Below, in pieces: positions 26,317 through 33,771 of a stretch of DNA of 64,000 bases (the stretch's first letter is position 1; each line of letters opens with the position of its first letter). The notes beneath the pieces were generated by a model. The model saw only the letters and a list, made by a program, of their open reading frames with translations, had not been told where the DNA came from and searched no databases. The stretch is taken from NCBI RefSeq assembly GCF_008119665.1, contig NZ_CP043046.1, positions 2,728,001 to 2,792,000 of the forward strand, read 5' to 3'. Origin of the DNA: Pigmentiphaga aceris. Its GTDB lineage: Bacteria; Pseudomonadota; Gammaproteobacteria; Burkholderiales; Burkholderiaceae_B. The position numbers and the translations under genes are program-made.

Positions 26317-26352
26317 TGTACGATCAGTACAGTATTTATGAGTACAGTATTT
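26317..26352. promoter_or_regulatory. Candidate TetR operators
   Basis: The 143-bp gap between the MetX-like gene and the TetR gene contains a perfect 5-5-5 inverted repeat TGTACGATCAGTACA (26317-26331), overlapping the first of two copies of AGTACAGTATTT (26326-26337 and 26341-26352, 15 bp apart). The position between divergent genes and the GTAC-based symmetry fit TetR-family autoregulation. Confidence 0.6.
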
Positions 26353-26383
26353 CTCACTACGTCAGTCATGGCAAGGAATTTTG

Positions 26384-26995
26384 ATGTGTGCGTCGATGGT
26401 CGATGAAACGAAGGCTGAGGACACTTTCGTGACGGCACGCCCACGCGGCCGACCGCGCTCGGAAGCGGCGACGGTTGCCGTGCTGGATGCTGCTTATCGG
26501 CTGTGTGCGGCCGAAGGCCTGCGCGGGGCAACGATGCAGGCGATTGCCACCCAGTCGGGGGTGTCGAAAATGACCATCTATAAATGGTGGGACAGCCGCC
26601 TTGCGTTGTTGATCGACGCCTACCTGCGGCACGCCACCTTGATGCTGCCGATCTCTGAAACCGATCCCCCCGTGGCCGCCATTCGCGCCCATGCGCTGCG
26701 CTACGTCGAGGCATTACAGGGGGACTTGGGTCGGGTGCAGATGGCGGTGCTGTGTGAATGCTGGGCCGAAAACGGTAATGCCAACTTGTTTGTGGCGCGA
26801 TACCTGAGCATTCGGCGCGAGCTGGGTGTCGGCGTGATTCGTCGGGGACAGGCGAATGGGGATATTCCTGCAGGCCGTGCTGCCGAGGCGCTGTATGACC
26901 AGATCTACGGGACGATTTTCTATCGCTACCAGTTTGGCCTGGGTGGCATCGGCACGCAGGAGGTCAACGACATGGTGATGAGCGTATTGCGTTGA
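26384..26995 (+). CDS. TetR family transcriptional regulator
   Basis: A 203-residue repressor. ATG 26384 follows AAGGA with a 6-nt spacer. The N-terminal helix-turn-helix (GLRGATMQAIATQSGVSKMT then IYKWWDSRLALL) is typical TetR, and the C-terminal ligand domain resembles the TetR_C_16/ C33-like group only loosely. Divergent from the hydrolase-desaturase-ADH operon, which it probably controls together with itself through the sites at 26317-26352. Confidence 0.9.
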   Translation: MCASMVDETKAEDTFVTARPRGRPRSEAATVAVLDAAYRLCAAEGLRGATMQAIATQSGVSKMTIYKWWDSRLALLIDAYLRHATLMLPISETDPPVAAIRAHALRYVEALQGDLGRVQMAVLCECWAENGNANLFVARYLSIRRELGVGVIRRGQANGDIPAGRAAEALYDQIYGTIFYRYQFGLGGIGTQEVNDMVMSVLR

Positions 26996-27017
26996 CCGGT
27001 GATCTGGCGTCTGCTGC

Positions 27018-27065
27018 TTTTTTGTCAGACAGATGTAGGATGGTTTTGTCCTTTCAGACAAAAAA
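27018..27065. repeat. Inverted repeat after tetR
   Basis: TTTTTTGTC (27018-27026) and GACAAAAAA (27057-27065) are exact complements 30 nt apart, 20 bp past the TetR stop. This may contribute to transcript termination or be a binding site. The rest of 26996-27241 is A/T-rich promoter-like sequence. Confidence 0.45.
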
Positions 27066-27241
27066 TTGAACGTAGTTGTACTTATGTTTTTGTGTCTGTC
27101 GCGTTGCTATGCTGGCGCACCGAATTAGCATTTACTCGGTTTAATTAATTTGCTGCTCGGGTGCTTGTGTTTATTGAATCACCCGGCAGTTGATGCGAGG
27201 CCGTCTCAAGGTAGCCGTCGCTTCCTATCATCGAGTTCAGT

Positions 27242-27844
27242 GTGAATTATCGTTTTCTGACGCCAGTATTCATATTGGCGCTGGCGGCGTGCGCCCAAAA
27301 TACGCCGACCAGTAGTGCGCCATCCAATACCGTACGCATCTGTGATGACCTGGGTTGCTCCCAACGCCCGAAAAGCCAAATCACTGCTGATTTGGTCGAC
27401 AGATCGCAGGATGCCCCGTCCAACCCGCAATTCGACAAACTGAGGCAACTGGCCGAAAGCGACCCGCGCGCGGCTTACGACTTGGGCCTGCGTTACTTCC
27501 GTGGCGATGGCGTACGCCAGGACAGCTATCAGGCGCTGGTCTGGATGCGCAAAGCGGGCGAGGGTGGTGATCTGCAAGCGCAAAAGGCGCTGGGTGGGTT
27601 TTACCTTGCCGGTCTGGAAGAAATGGGTGCCGATCCGCGCGAAGCCGAGAAATGGCTGACGCTGGCGGCAGGGCGGGGCGATGAGGAATCTCGCGCCTTG
27701 TTGGCGCAGGCATCTGAGGCCAAAAGATCCGAGCAAGCTGCTTATAAATGGCATGCGCACTGGCGTAGCGTTTACCACCGTTATTGGTATTCCGGTTATG
27801 CGTATCGATGGCACTGGCGTCAGTATGGTTGGTATTGGAATTAA
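27242..27844 (+). CDS. Sel1-repeat lipoprotein
   Basis: A 200-residue lipoprotein from GTG 27242. The lipobox LALAAC places the lipidated Cys at residue 17. Two Sel1-type helical repeats follow (AAYDLGLRYFRGDGVRQDSYQALVWMRKA and AQKALGGFYLAG...AEKWLTLAAGRGD), normally protein-interaction modules. The C-terminus is unusually aromatic (YHRYWYSGYAYRWHWRQYGW and beyond), with about every second residue Tyr, Trp, His or Arg. A CsgG-like lipoprotein gene follows after 67 bp, so they probably act together at the outer membrane. Confidence 0.8.
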   Translation: MNYRFLTPVFILALAACAQNTPTSSAPSNTVRICDDLGCSQRPKSQITADLVDRSQDAPSNPQFDKLRQLAESDPRAAYDLGLRYFRGDGVRQDSYQALVWMRKAGEGGDLQAQKALGGFYLAGLEEMGADPREAEKWLTLAAGRGDEESRALLAQASEAKRSEQAAYKWHAHWRSVYHRYWYSGYAYRWHWRQYGWYWN

Positions 27845-27911
27845 AAACGACAGTCGTTTCGATCGTTTTGTCTCTTTCCGCCTATATCGCAATTTATCTT
27901 CAACTCACACC

Positions 27912-28736
27912 ATGAATATCATTTCCAAAACCTCGGGCCTGAAAAGCATCTTTGCCATTACCTTGGTCGGCTCGCTCACCGCATGCGGCGGTATGGTCAC
28001 CACCGGTAATCAAAACTTCGGCGTGTCCGGTGCCGCGTCGGGTGCAGCCAGCGCCGGTGCGAACGAATCCCTGGAACGTTGCGCTGCGCCTTTGGGCACG
28101 ATTGCCGTCGATGATGGCCGCAATGCCGACTGGTACGGCCCCTTTGGCAGCGCCACGCAAGTGACCAGCATCGACCCGTTGCTGCGCCTGGCGATCCAGC
28201 AATCGAATTGCTTCGTGATCACCTCGATCGGCAACCAGAAGACGGATTCGCGCTTGTCGCGAATCACCGACCTGCAGCGCAATTCCGGTGAATATCGCGC
28301 AGGCTCCAACCAGCAACGCGGCCAACGGGTGGCGGCTGATTACTACCTTGAGCCGCAGATCGTGATCAGCAATTCCTCGGTCGGCAATGTGGCCGGCATG
28401 GTCAGCGGTTTCCTTGGCAACGGCCTTAGCCAGATCGCGGGCGGTTTGCAGTCGAAAGCGTCGGTGGTCACGCTCAGCTTGTTCGACGTGCGATCAGCGG
28501 TCCAGATTTCCGCCGCAGAAGGTAGTGCCACGTCTACCAACTATGGCGCGGCGCTTGCAGAATTCGGCGGCGGCGCGGCAGGTGCACTGGGTGGTTTCTC
28601 GAAGACGCCGGAAGGCAAGGCAACCGTGGCTGCCTTCACCGACGCCTGGAACAAAATGGTGGTGTCGCTGCGCAGCTATAAGGCGCAAGACGTGCAAGGT
28701 GGCCTCGGGCGTGGCGGCCAACTGCGCGTGCAGTGA
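27912..28736 (+). CDS. CsgG/HfaB-like outer-membrane lipoprotein
   Basis: A 274-residue lipoprotein from ATG 27912 with lipobox GSLTAC. The middle (LGTIAVDDGRNADWYG, DPLLRLAIQQSNCFVITSIG, AADYYLEPQIVISNSSVG) and ASVVTLSLFDVRSAVQISAAEGSA match the CsgG/HfaB group, whose members form outer-membrane secretion pores for curli or attach holdfast. No curlin-like CsgA/B gene is visible in the window. Probably partners the Sel1 lipoprotein encoded just upstream. Confidence 0.75.
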   Translation: MNIISKTSGLKSIFAITLVGSLTACGGMVTTGNQNFGVSGAASGAASAGANESLERCAAPLGTIAVDDGRNADWYGPFGSATQVTSIDPLLRLAIQQSNCFVITSIGNQKTDSRLSRITDLQRNSGEYRAGSNQQRGQRVAADYYLEPQIVISNSSVGNVAGMVSGFLGNGLSQIAGGLQSKASVVTLSLFDVRSAVQISAAEGSATSTNYGAALAEFGGGAAGALGGFSKTPEGKATVAAFTDAWNKMVVSLRSYKAQDVQGGLGRGGQLRVQ

Positions 28737-28950
28737 GGTAGTTCGACTGTCAGCGGGTTGTTTGTCCGCATTACTTAGTTGCAGGGTGTCTGGCACTAAC
28801 CTCGCCATGTGGCCTCCTGGCGTGTTTTAGCGTCACAAGGTGTCGACTGAAGAGATTGATTTAATTCTCAGTCAATCTTGTAGTTGTCTTTTTGTATACG
28901 GTTCGGCTTGCGCTCGGGGCGTTCTGTGTGCTGATTGATCGGGGAGATAT

Positions 28951-29442
28951 ATGAATTTTTTAGTGGCTAACCGGGCAGCTTTTCTGGATTTTTTGAGAAA
29001 CATTCCGGTGCAGGCTTTAATACTGGCTATGGCATTGATTGCTTTTCGGAAGGCGCTAAGCCTACAGGGTTTCAGCTCAGAGTCGTTCATGGCTTGGTTT
29101 TTTTGCTTGTTTCTCTTTGCCACCTGGGTTTACGCGTTTTTCGCTAACGTCTCCATCTTCGTTGAGAAATCGTTCCCTATTGTTGAGAAAGTGAAAAGAG
29201 CTCAGCGATGGGTAAACAGACGAGCTACGCGACAGATTTCAACACCTAAAGGCCGACGTGGGCATCCTGAACTGGCGAAACCGCGGAGGATGTTCTCCAC
29301 GAGTTGTGCTTATGTTTGGCGTTACTCACGGTCGACTTTTTTGCAGGCCGTGGTCGTAGCTATTGTCATAACGTTCACGGTCAGCGCCACCATCTTGCTA
29401 GCCGTAAGTTCGATGGAGACGCTGGTTAAATTGCAAGCGTAG
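28951..29442 (+). CDS. Orphan membrane protein of unknown family
   Basis: A 163-residue protein with GGGGAG five bases before ATG 28951. Three hydrophobic segments are visible: around 22-35, 48-67 and 134-154, separated by a basic linker (RRATRQISTPKGRRGHPELA). Base composition is lower in G+C than its neighbours, hinting at foreign origin. I do not recognise the family. Confidence 0.6.
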   Translation: MNFLVANRAAFLDFLRNIPVQALILAMALIAFRKALSLQGFSSESFMAWFFCLFLFATWVYAFFANVSIFVEKSFPIVEKVKRAQRWVNRRATRQISTPKGRRGHPELAKPRRMFSTSCAYVWRYSRSTFLQAVVVAIVITFTVSATILLAVSSMETLVKLQA

Positions 29443-29620
29443 ACCGTGGTGCGCGGGCATAAACGGATTAAAAAATCGCGCCGACAGAGCCGGGTTGTGT
29501 GGCTTTGAGGTGGATTGAGGCTTCATGCCAAAAGACGGTCTGCTTAACGATGTCTTTACGACCACTACCTCATTGGCCTGTGTGGCGCAGCCTAACGCGA
29601 TTTCCATTCTGGGCAATGAC

Positions 29621-30421
29621 TCATTGCAGCGGTACTGGTGCTCCCAAACCCGCCTGACGCCGGCGTGCGTATAGCCCGTCCAGATTATGTCGGCTGGTTT
29701 GCAGTTCGACACTGCGCGCCACGGTACGCAATGCAATGCATTGCGCATGGCCTTCCGATTGGGTGCTGCCGGCCAAGGCGCAGAAGGCATCCCGGTACCG
29801 AATCCATGCTCGCTGCGCTTGGATCAGTGCCGCCCGGGCTTCCGGCGGGATGTTGTCGCGCACCGCCTGGAATTCTTGGTTCAAGAACACGTCCCAGCGC
29901 TTGGCCAGATAAGGCCAGGGACTGAGGCGGATCAGGTCGGTGTCGGTGGCGTCGAGCAGGGGTAGTTCGGGCTGGTCGGCGGCGGTGCGGTTGCCGCCGT
30001 AGCTGGTTTCGAGCGCGATCTGTAGTTCTGCTTCACCGGGTTGCGGTCGATTGGAGTGATACCGCAGCCACAGGAATTGCTCGGCGCTGCGCGCCTGGAT
30101 CGGGGCAGTGACTTGCCCGCGCAGGGTTACCGGGACGCCCGATTCTTCCAGTTGTTTGACGCGCCAGCATGCACGCGCCGGGCAATCGATCTTGCTGTAT
30201 GGGTTCGGCAGGGCGGTGCTGTCGTCCAGTCCACTTTCACTGCCTTCATCTTCCAGCCGCAGCAACACCCGAACCTCGGGCCACGCGCCCAGGTCGACGG
30301 CTTCCAGACTGGCACGGAAGAAACCTTCGGCTTGGACCGGGGCAGGGGTCAGGGCCAACAGCGAGGCAGCCAATAAGGACGCGGCAAATCCGGATGCGGC
30401 AAACAGGGCGCGCAGCGTCAT
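29621..30421 (-). CDS. Exported LprI-like domain protein
   Basis: A 266-residue protein from ATG 30421 with a signal peptide (LFAASGFAASLLAASLLALTPAPVQA). The C-terminal segment AQRAWIRYRDAFCALAGSTQ...QCIALRTVARSVEL has the paired cysteines and pattern of the LprI/DUF1311 family (lysozyme-inhibitor-like). Its start overlaps the upstream paralogue by 4 bp, so the two are coupled and look like a tandem duplication with strong divergence. Confidence 0.75.
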   Translation of the reverse strand: MTLRALFAASGFAASLLAASLLALTPAPVQAEGFFRASLEAVDLGAWPEVRVLLRLEDEGSESGLDDSTALPNPYSKIDCPARACWRVKQLEESGVPVTLRGQVTAPIQARSAEQFLWLRYHSNRPQPGEAELQIALETSYGGNRTAADQPELPLLDATDTDLIRLSPWPYLAKRWDVFLNQEFQAVRDNIPPEARAALIQAQRAWIRYRDAFCALAGSTQSEGHAQCIALRTVARSVELQTSRHNLDGLYARRRQAGLGAPVPLQ

Positions 30422-31182
30422 TGCACGCCTCGTGCCTGGCGGAAGGCTTCGTATTGGGCGCGGATATGGTCGTAGCGGCAGGTCTGCGTGTCTTTCAAGC
30501 CGCTGAGAGCCTGGGCCTGGCAATCGCGCTCGGTAAAGGTTGCCCATTGTTCGCGCATGACTTCGCGCTCACGCGAGGCCGGCAAGGATTCTTCCAGTTT
30601 CCGGATTCGGGCTTCTGCGGTGGGCAGAATGAAAGGCCACGGCGATTCAGCAATCTGCGCCTGCGCTGCTTTCTGTACGTCCAGGGTGTTGCCATCGGCG
30701 TGCAGCGGCACCGGGCTGATCACGCCCTGGCGCTTCACCATCGACAGTTTCAGCGCAATTGGCGTCTGCGCGGCGGGTTCGCCACTTGCCTGGTAGACCA
30801 GCCACAGGTATTGAATACGCAGGCGATCCAGGGTCGGAATGGCCTGCTGTTTTTTCACTGGCAAGACTTTTGCGCCCATTTTCAGCGTGACCTGCCAGCA
30901 TCGTGGTTCCACGTGGCCGGTCGAGAAGCAATCAAATGGGTTCAGCGGGTTCGGCAGGCTGGTGTCGTGGCTTTTGCTGTCACCGCCGTAGGAATCCAGG
31001 TCGGTGATCTGCACCAGCACGGCAACTTCCGGCCAGCGCGTCGCATCCTGAGCAAGCAGATCGGCGCGTGCCCAGGGCACATCGGCGGCGGTGGCTTTGT
31101 CGGTTGTCAACCCGGCCAACCCTACCAGGCCGGCAAGCAACAGCACTGCCCGACAACGAGTACGCATGCTCAGGATGTCCAT
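30418..31182 (-). CDS. Exported protein, paralogue of the LprI-like neighbour
   Basis: A 254-residue secreted protein (start could also be ATG 31167). It shares the layout of the next gene: signal peptide, WARADLLAQDATRWPEVAVLVQITD against ASLEAVDLGAWPEVRVLLRLEDE, the SLPNPLNPFDC/CW pattern, IQYLWLVYQASG, and a C-terminal LprI-like pair of cysteines (FTERDCQAQALSG, TCRYDHIRAQYE). Function unknown; periplasmic. The upstream gltS gene ends 16 bp before it, so it may be in the same transcript. Confidence 0.75.
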   Translation of the reverse strand: MDILSMRTRCRAVLLLAGLVGLAGLTTDKATAADVPWARADLLAQDATRWPEVAVLVQITDLDSYGGDSKSHDTSLPNPLNPFDCFSTGHVEPRCWQVTLKMGAKVLPVKKQQAIPTLDRLRIQYLWLVYQASGEPAAQTPIALKLSMVKRQGVISPVPLHADGNTLDVQKAAQAQIAESPWPFILPTAEARIRKLEESLPASREREVMREQWATFTERDCQAQALSGLKDTQTCRYDHIRAQYEAFRQARGVQ

Positions 31183-31198
31183 TAGCTCAGTGTGCCCA

Positions 31199-32395
31199 TT
31201 ACGAAAAATAGCCCATGAACGCGGTGATGATCACGGCGTTGAAAAAGTCGATGAACAGCGAGCCCACCAAGGGGATCACAAAGAATGCCTTGTGCGATGG
31301 GCCGTTCACACTGGTGAAGGCCTGCATGTTGGCCATGGCGTTCGAGGTCGCACCCAGGCCGAAGCCGCAATGGCCCGATGCGATCACTGCTGCATCGTAA
31401 TCGCGTCCGACCATACGGAAGGTGATGAAGTACGCATACAGGAACATCAGCACGGTCTGCCCGATCAGAATGATCACCAAGGGGCCGGCAATGTCGGCCA
31501 GTTCCCACAGCTTCATGGACATGAGCGCAATCGCCAGGAAGAAACTCAGCGACACCACGCCCACCACATCAAGCTGCCTGACCGGCAAGTGCGCGCCGCG
31601 CCAGTCCAGGACATTGCGAATGACTGCCGCAACCATCATCGGACCCAGATAGGCAGGAATGGCCACGCCCGCATCGGCCAGCAGATCGACCAATACCGTA
31701 CCGATTCCGATCGAGAAGGCGATCATCAACACGGCATACATGGCCGTGCGACCCAGGTTTTCATCACCTTCGTCGTGATGCACGGTGGCCTTGGTGCTCG
31801 TGTTTTCGCTTTTGCTGCGTCCGGTCAGGCCGTGACGGCGCATCAGCAGGGAACCCAGCGGACCGCCAATGGCGCAGCCGGCAACCAGGCCCCAGGTGGC
31901 GGCGGCAATGGATGCGGGCAGGGCACCGGTGGCACCGGCCTGTTCCATCAACGGGCCAAAGGCTGCAGCCGTTCCGTGTCCACCGGTGAGCGCAACAGAG
32001 CCTGCTGCCAGTCCCAAGAGCGGATGAATACCCAAGGCCGAGGCCAGGCCCACACCCAACGCGTTTTGCGCCAGCACCAAGCCGATGGCCGCGATCAGGA
32101 ACACCGAGACAGCGACGCCGCCTTTTTTCAGCAGTTCCAGGCTGGCAGAAAAACCGATAGTGGTGAAGAACACCAGCAGCAGGAACGAGCGCATCTGCGC
32201 ATCGAACTGAATGGTGAACCAGCCTGCCTGATGGCAAGCGAAGGCAAGCAGGGAGAAGATCAGGCCGCCGATGACGGGGCCGGGAATGAAATAGCGTGCG
32301 AGCAGATCCACTCGGCGGCGCAGAAATTCGCCCAGAACCAGGACGAAGGCGGCGACGCCAACGGTTTGGGCGATATCGAGTTGAACGATCAGCAA
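31199..32395 (-). CDS. gltS: Sodium/glutamate symporter GltS
   Basis: A 398-residue inner-membrane carrier (E. coli GltS has 401). TTG 32395 is chosen because AGGAAG precedes it by 7 nt and gives the family N-terminus (LLIVQLDIAQTVGVAAFVLVLGEFL). Two inverted halves each carry a GlyGly-rich re-entrant motif, AAGSVALTGGHGTAAAFGP and SGHCGFGLGATSNAMANM. Imports glutamate with Na+. It follows the prpF-acnD-gntR operon on the same strand after 128 bp; a perfect palindrome lies in that gap. Confidence 0.93.
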   Translation of the reverse strand: MLIVQLDIAQTVGVAAFVLVLGEFLRRRVDLLARYFIPGPVIGGLIFSLLAFACHQAGWFTIQFDAQMRSFLLLVFFTTIGFSASLELLKKGGVAVSVFLIAAIGLVLAQNALGVGLASALGIHPLLGLAAGSVALTGGHGTAAAFGPLMEQAGATGALPASIAAATWGLVAGCAIGGPLGSLLMRRHGLTGRSKSENTSTKATVHHDEGDENLGRTAMYAVLMIAFSIGIGTVLVDLLADAGVAIPAYLGPMMVAAVIRNVLDWRGAHLPVRQLDVVGVVSLSFFLAIALMSMKLWELADIAGPLVIILIGQTVLMFLYAYFITFRMVGRDYDAAVIASGHCGFGLGATSNAMANMQAFTSVNGPSHKAFFVIPLVGSLFIDFFNAVIITAFMGYFS

Positions 32396-32488
32396 GTTCG
32401 GGCTTCCTCTTGAAACGGTAGGCCGGTTGGCGACATACACACCAACCGCCGGCCGCATTCTAGAGGAGGCTTGACGTCTCTTTGATTA

Positions 32489-32506
32489 ATAAGGGTATAC
32501 CCTTAT
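32489..32506. promoter_or_regulatory. Perfect 18-bp palindrome between prpF and gltS
   Basis: ATAAGGGTATACCCTTAT is an exact inverted repeat, 94 bp before the gltS TTG start and 18 bp past the prpF stop. It could be an operator for gltS or a hairpin behind prpF; there is no T-run on the minus strand, so operator is preferred. No known consensus was recognised. Confidence 0.5.
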
Positions 32507-32523
32507 GTTTTTTGCTTCATACC

Positions 32524-33714
32524 TCACGCCTCGCCGGGCACCCGCACCCAACCTTCCATCAAGACGCGCGCGCTGCGGCTCATCACTGCTTTGGTGACGG
32601 TCCATTCGCCGCTGTCCTGATTCGCTGCCGCACCCACGCGCAGCGTGCCCGAGGGATGGCCAAAGCGAACTTCGTCACGCTGCCCGCCGCCCGCCGCCAG
32701 GTTCACGACGGTGCCGGGCACGGCCGCCGCAGCCGCGATTGCCACCGACGCGGTGCCCATCATGGCGTGATGCAGTTTGCCCATGGACATGGCTCGGACC
32801 AGCACGTCCACATCACTGGCAGGCACGGGCTTGCCGCTGGATGACACGTAGTCGACCGGCGATGCCACAAAGGCGATCTTGGGGGTGTGCTGACGCTTGG
32901 CTGCTTCCTCCAGGTTCTTGATCAGCCCCATGCGCAGTGCGCCGTGAGCGCGGATGGTCTCGAAACGGGCCAGTGCCTCGGGCGAGCTGTTGATGTCGTC
33001 CTGCAGTTCGGTACCGAGGTAGCCCAGTGCCTGCGCGTTCAGGAAGATAGTGGGAATGCCAGCGTTGATCATCGTGGCCTGGAAGCTGCCCACGCCCGGC
33101 ACGTCCAGATCATCGACCAGGTTGCCAGTGGGGAACATCGATCCGCCGTCTTCGCCTTCCTCGGCCGGGTCCATGAATTCCACCTGGATTTCAGCCGCCG
33201 GGAAGGTAACGCCGTCGAGTTCGAAGTCGCCGGTTTCCTGAACAGCGCCGTCGCGCATGGGTACATGCGCGACGATGGTCTTGCCGATGTTCACTTGCCA
33301 GATACGCACCGTGGCAAGGCCATCGCGCGGCACACGCGCCGGGTCGATCAGGCCATTGCTGATCGCAAATGGGCCAACCGCTGCAGACAGATTGCCGCAG
33401 TTGCCGCTCCAGTCCACGAAGGGCTTGTCGATCGACACCTGACCGAACAGGTAGTCGACGTCGTGTCCTTCGCGTTCGCTTTTCGACAGGATCACTGTCT
33501 TGCTGGTGCTGGACGTGGCACCGCCCATGCCGTCAATCTGCTTGCCGTAGGGATCGGGGCTGCCGATCACGCGCAGCAGCAGTGCGTCGCGCGCGGCACC
33601 GGGCATCTGCGCTGCCGCAGGCAAGTCCGTCAGCTTGAAAAACACGCCTTTGCTGGTGCCACCGCGCATGTAGGTGGCGGGAATGCGGATTTGGGGTGCG
33701 TGGGCCATGGTCAT
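32524..33714 (-). CDS. prpF: 2-methylaconitate cis-trans isomerase PrpF
   Basis: About 396 residues (starts at ATG 33714 or 33708; sequence is clear from IRIPATYMRGGTSKGVFF). PrpF isomerises trans- to cis-2-methylaconitate and is needed when the iron-sulfur dehydratase AcnD is used in the methylcitrate cycle. Motifs QIDGMGGATSSTSKT, DWSGNCGNLSAAVGPFAI and VNLAAGGGQRDEVRFGHPSG define the family (diaminopimelate-epimerase fold). It follows acnD after 57 bp in the same operon. Confidence 0.93.
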   Translation of the reverse strand: MTMAHAPQIRIPATYMRGGTSKGVFFKLTDLPAAAQMPGAARDALLLRVIGSPDPYGKQIDGMGGATSSTSKTVILSKSEREGHDVDYLFGQVSIDKPFVDWSGNCGNLSAAVGPFAISNGLIDPARVPRDGLATVRIWQVNIGKTIVAHVPMRDGAVQETGDFELDGVTFPAAEIQVEFMDPAEEGEDGGSMFPTGNLVDDLDVPGVGSFQATMINAGIPTIFLNAQALGYLGTELQDDINSSPEALARFETIRAHGALRMGLIKNLEEAAKRQHTPKIAFVASPVDYVSSSGKPVPASDVDVLVRAMSMGKLHHAMMGTASVAIAAAAAVPGTVVNLAAGGGQRDEVRFGHPSGTLRVGAAANQDSGEWTVTKAVMSRSARVLMEGWVRVPGEA

Positions 33715-33771
33715 CGCAAAAAAGAAGGAAGGGCGGGGTGCGGGCACCCCGGTTGAATCAATGCAGCTGGA

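Noticed and set aside
27018..27065. Intrinsic terminator of tetR
   Set aside because: The stem is A/T-rich with a 30-nt loop, so it does not have the form of a standard terminator; listed as an inverted repeat only.
31091..32413. A 440-codon plus-strand frame opposite gltS
   Set aside because: Antisense shadow of a recognised symporter; Gln/His-rich with no family feature.
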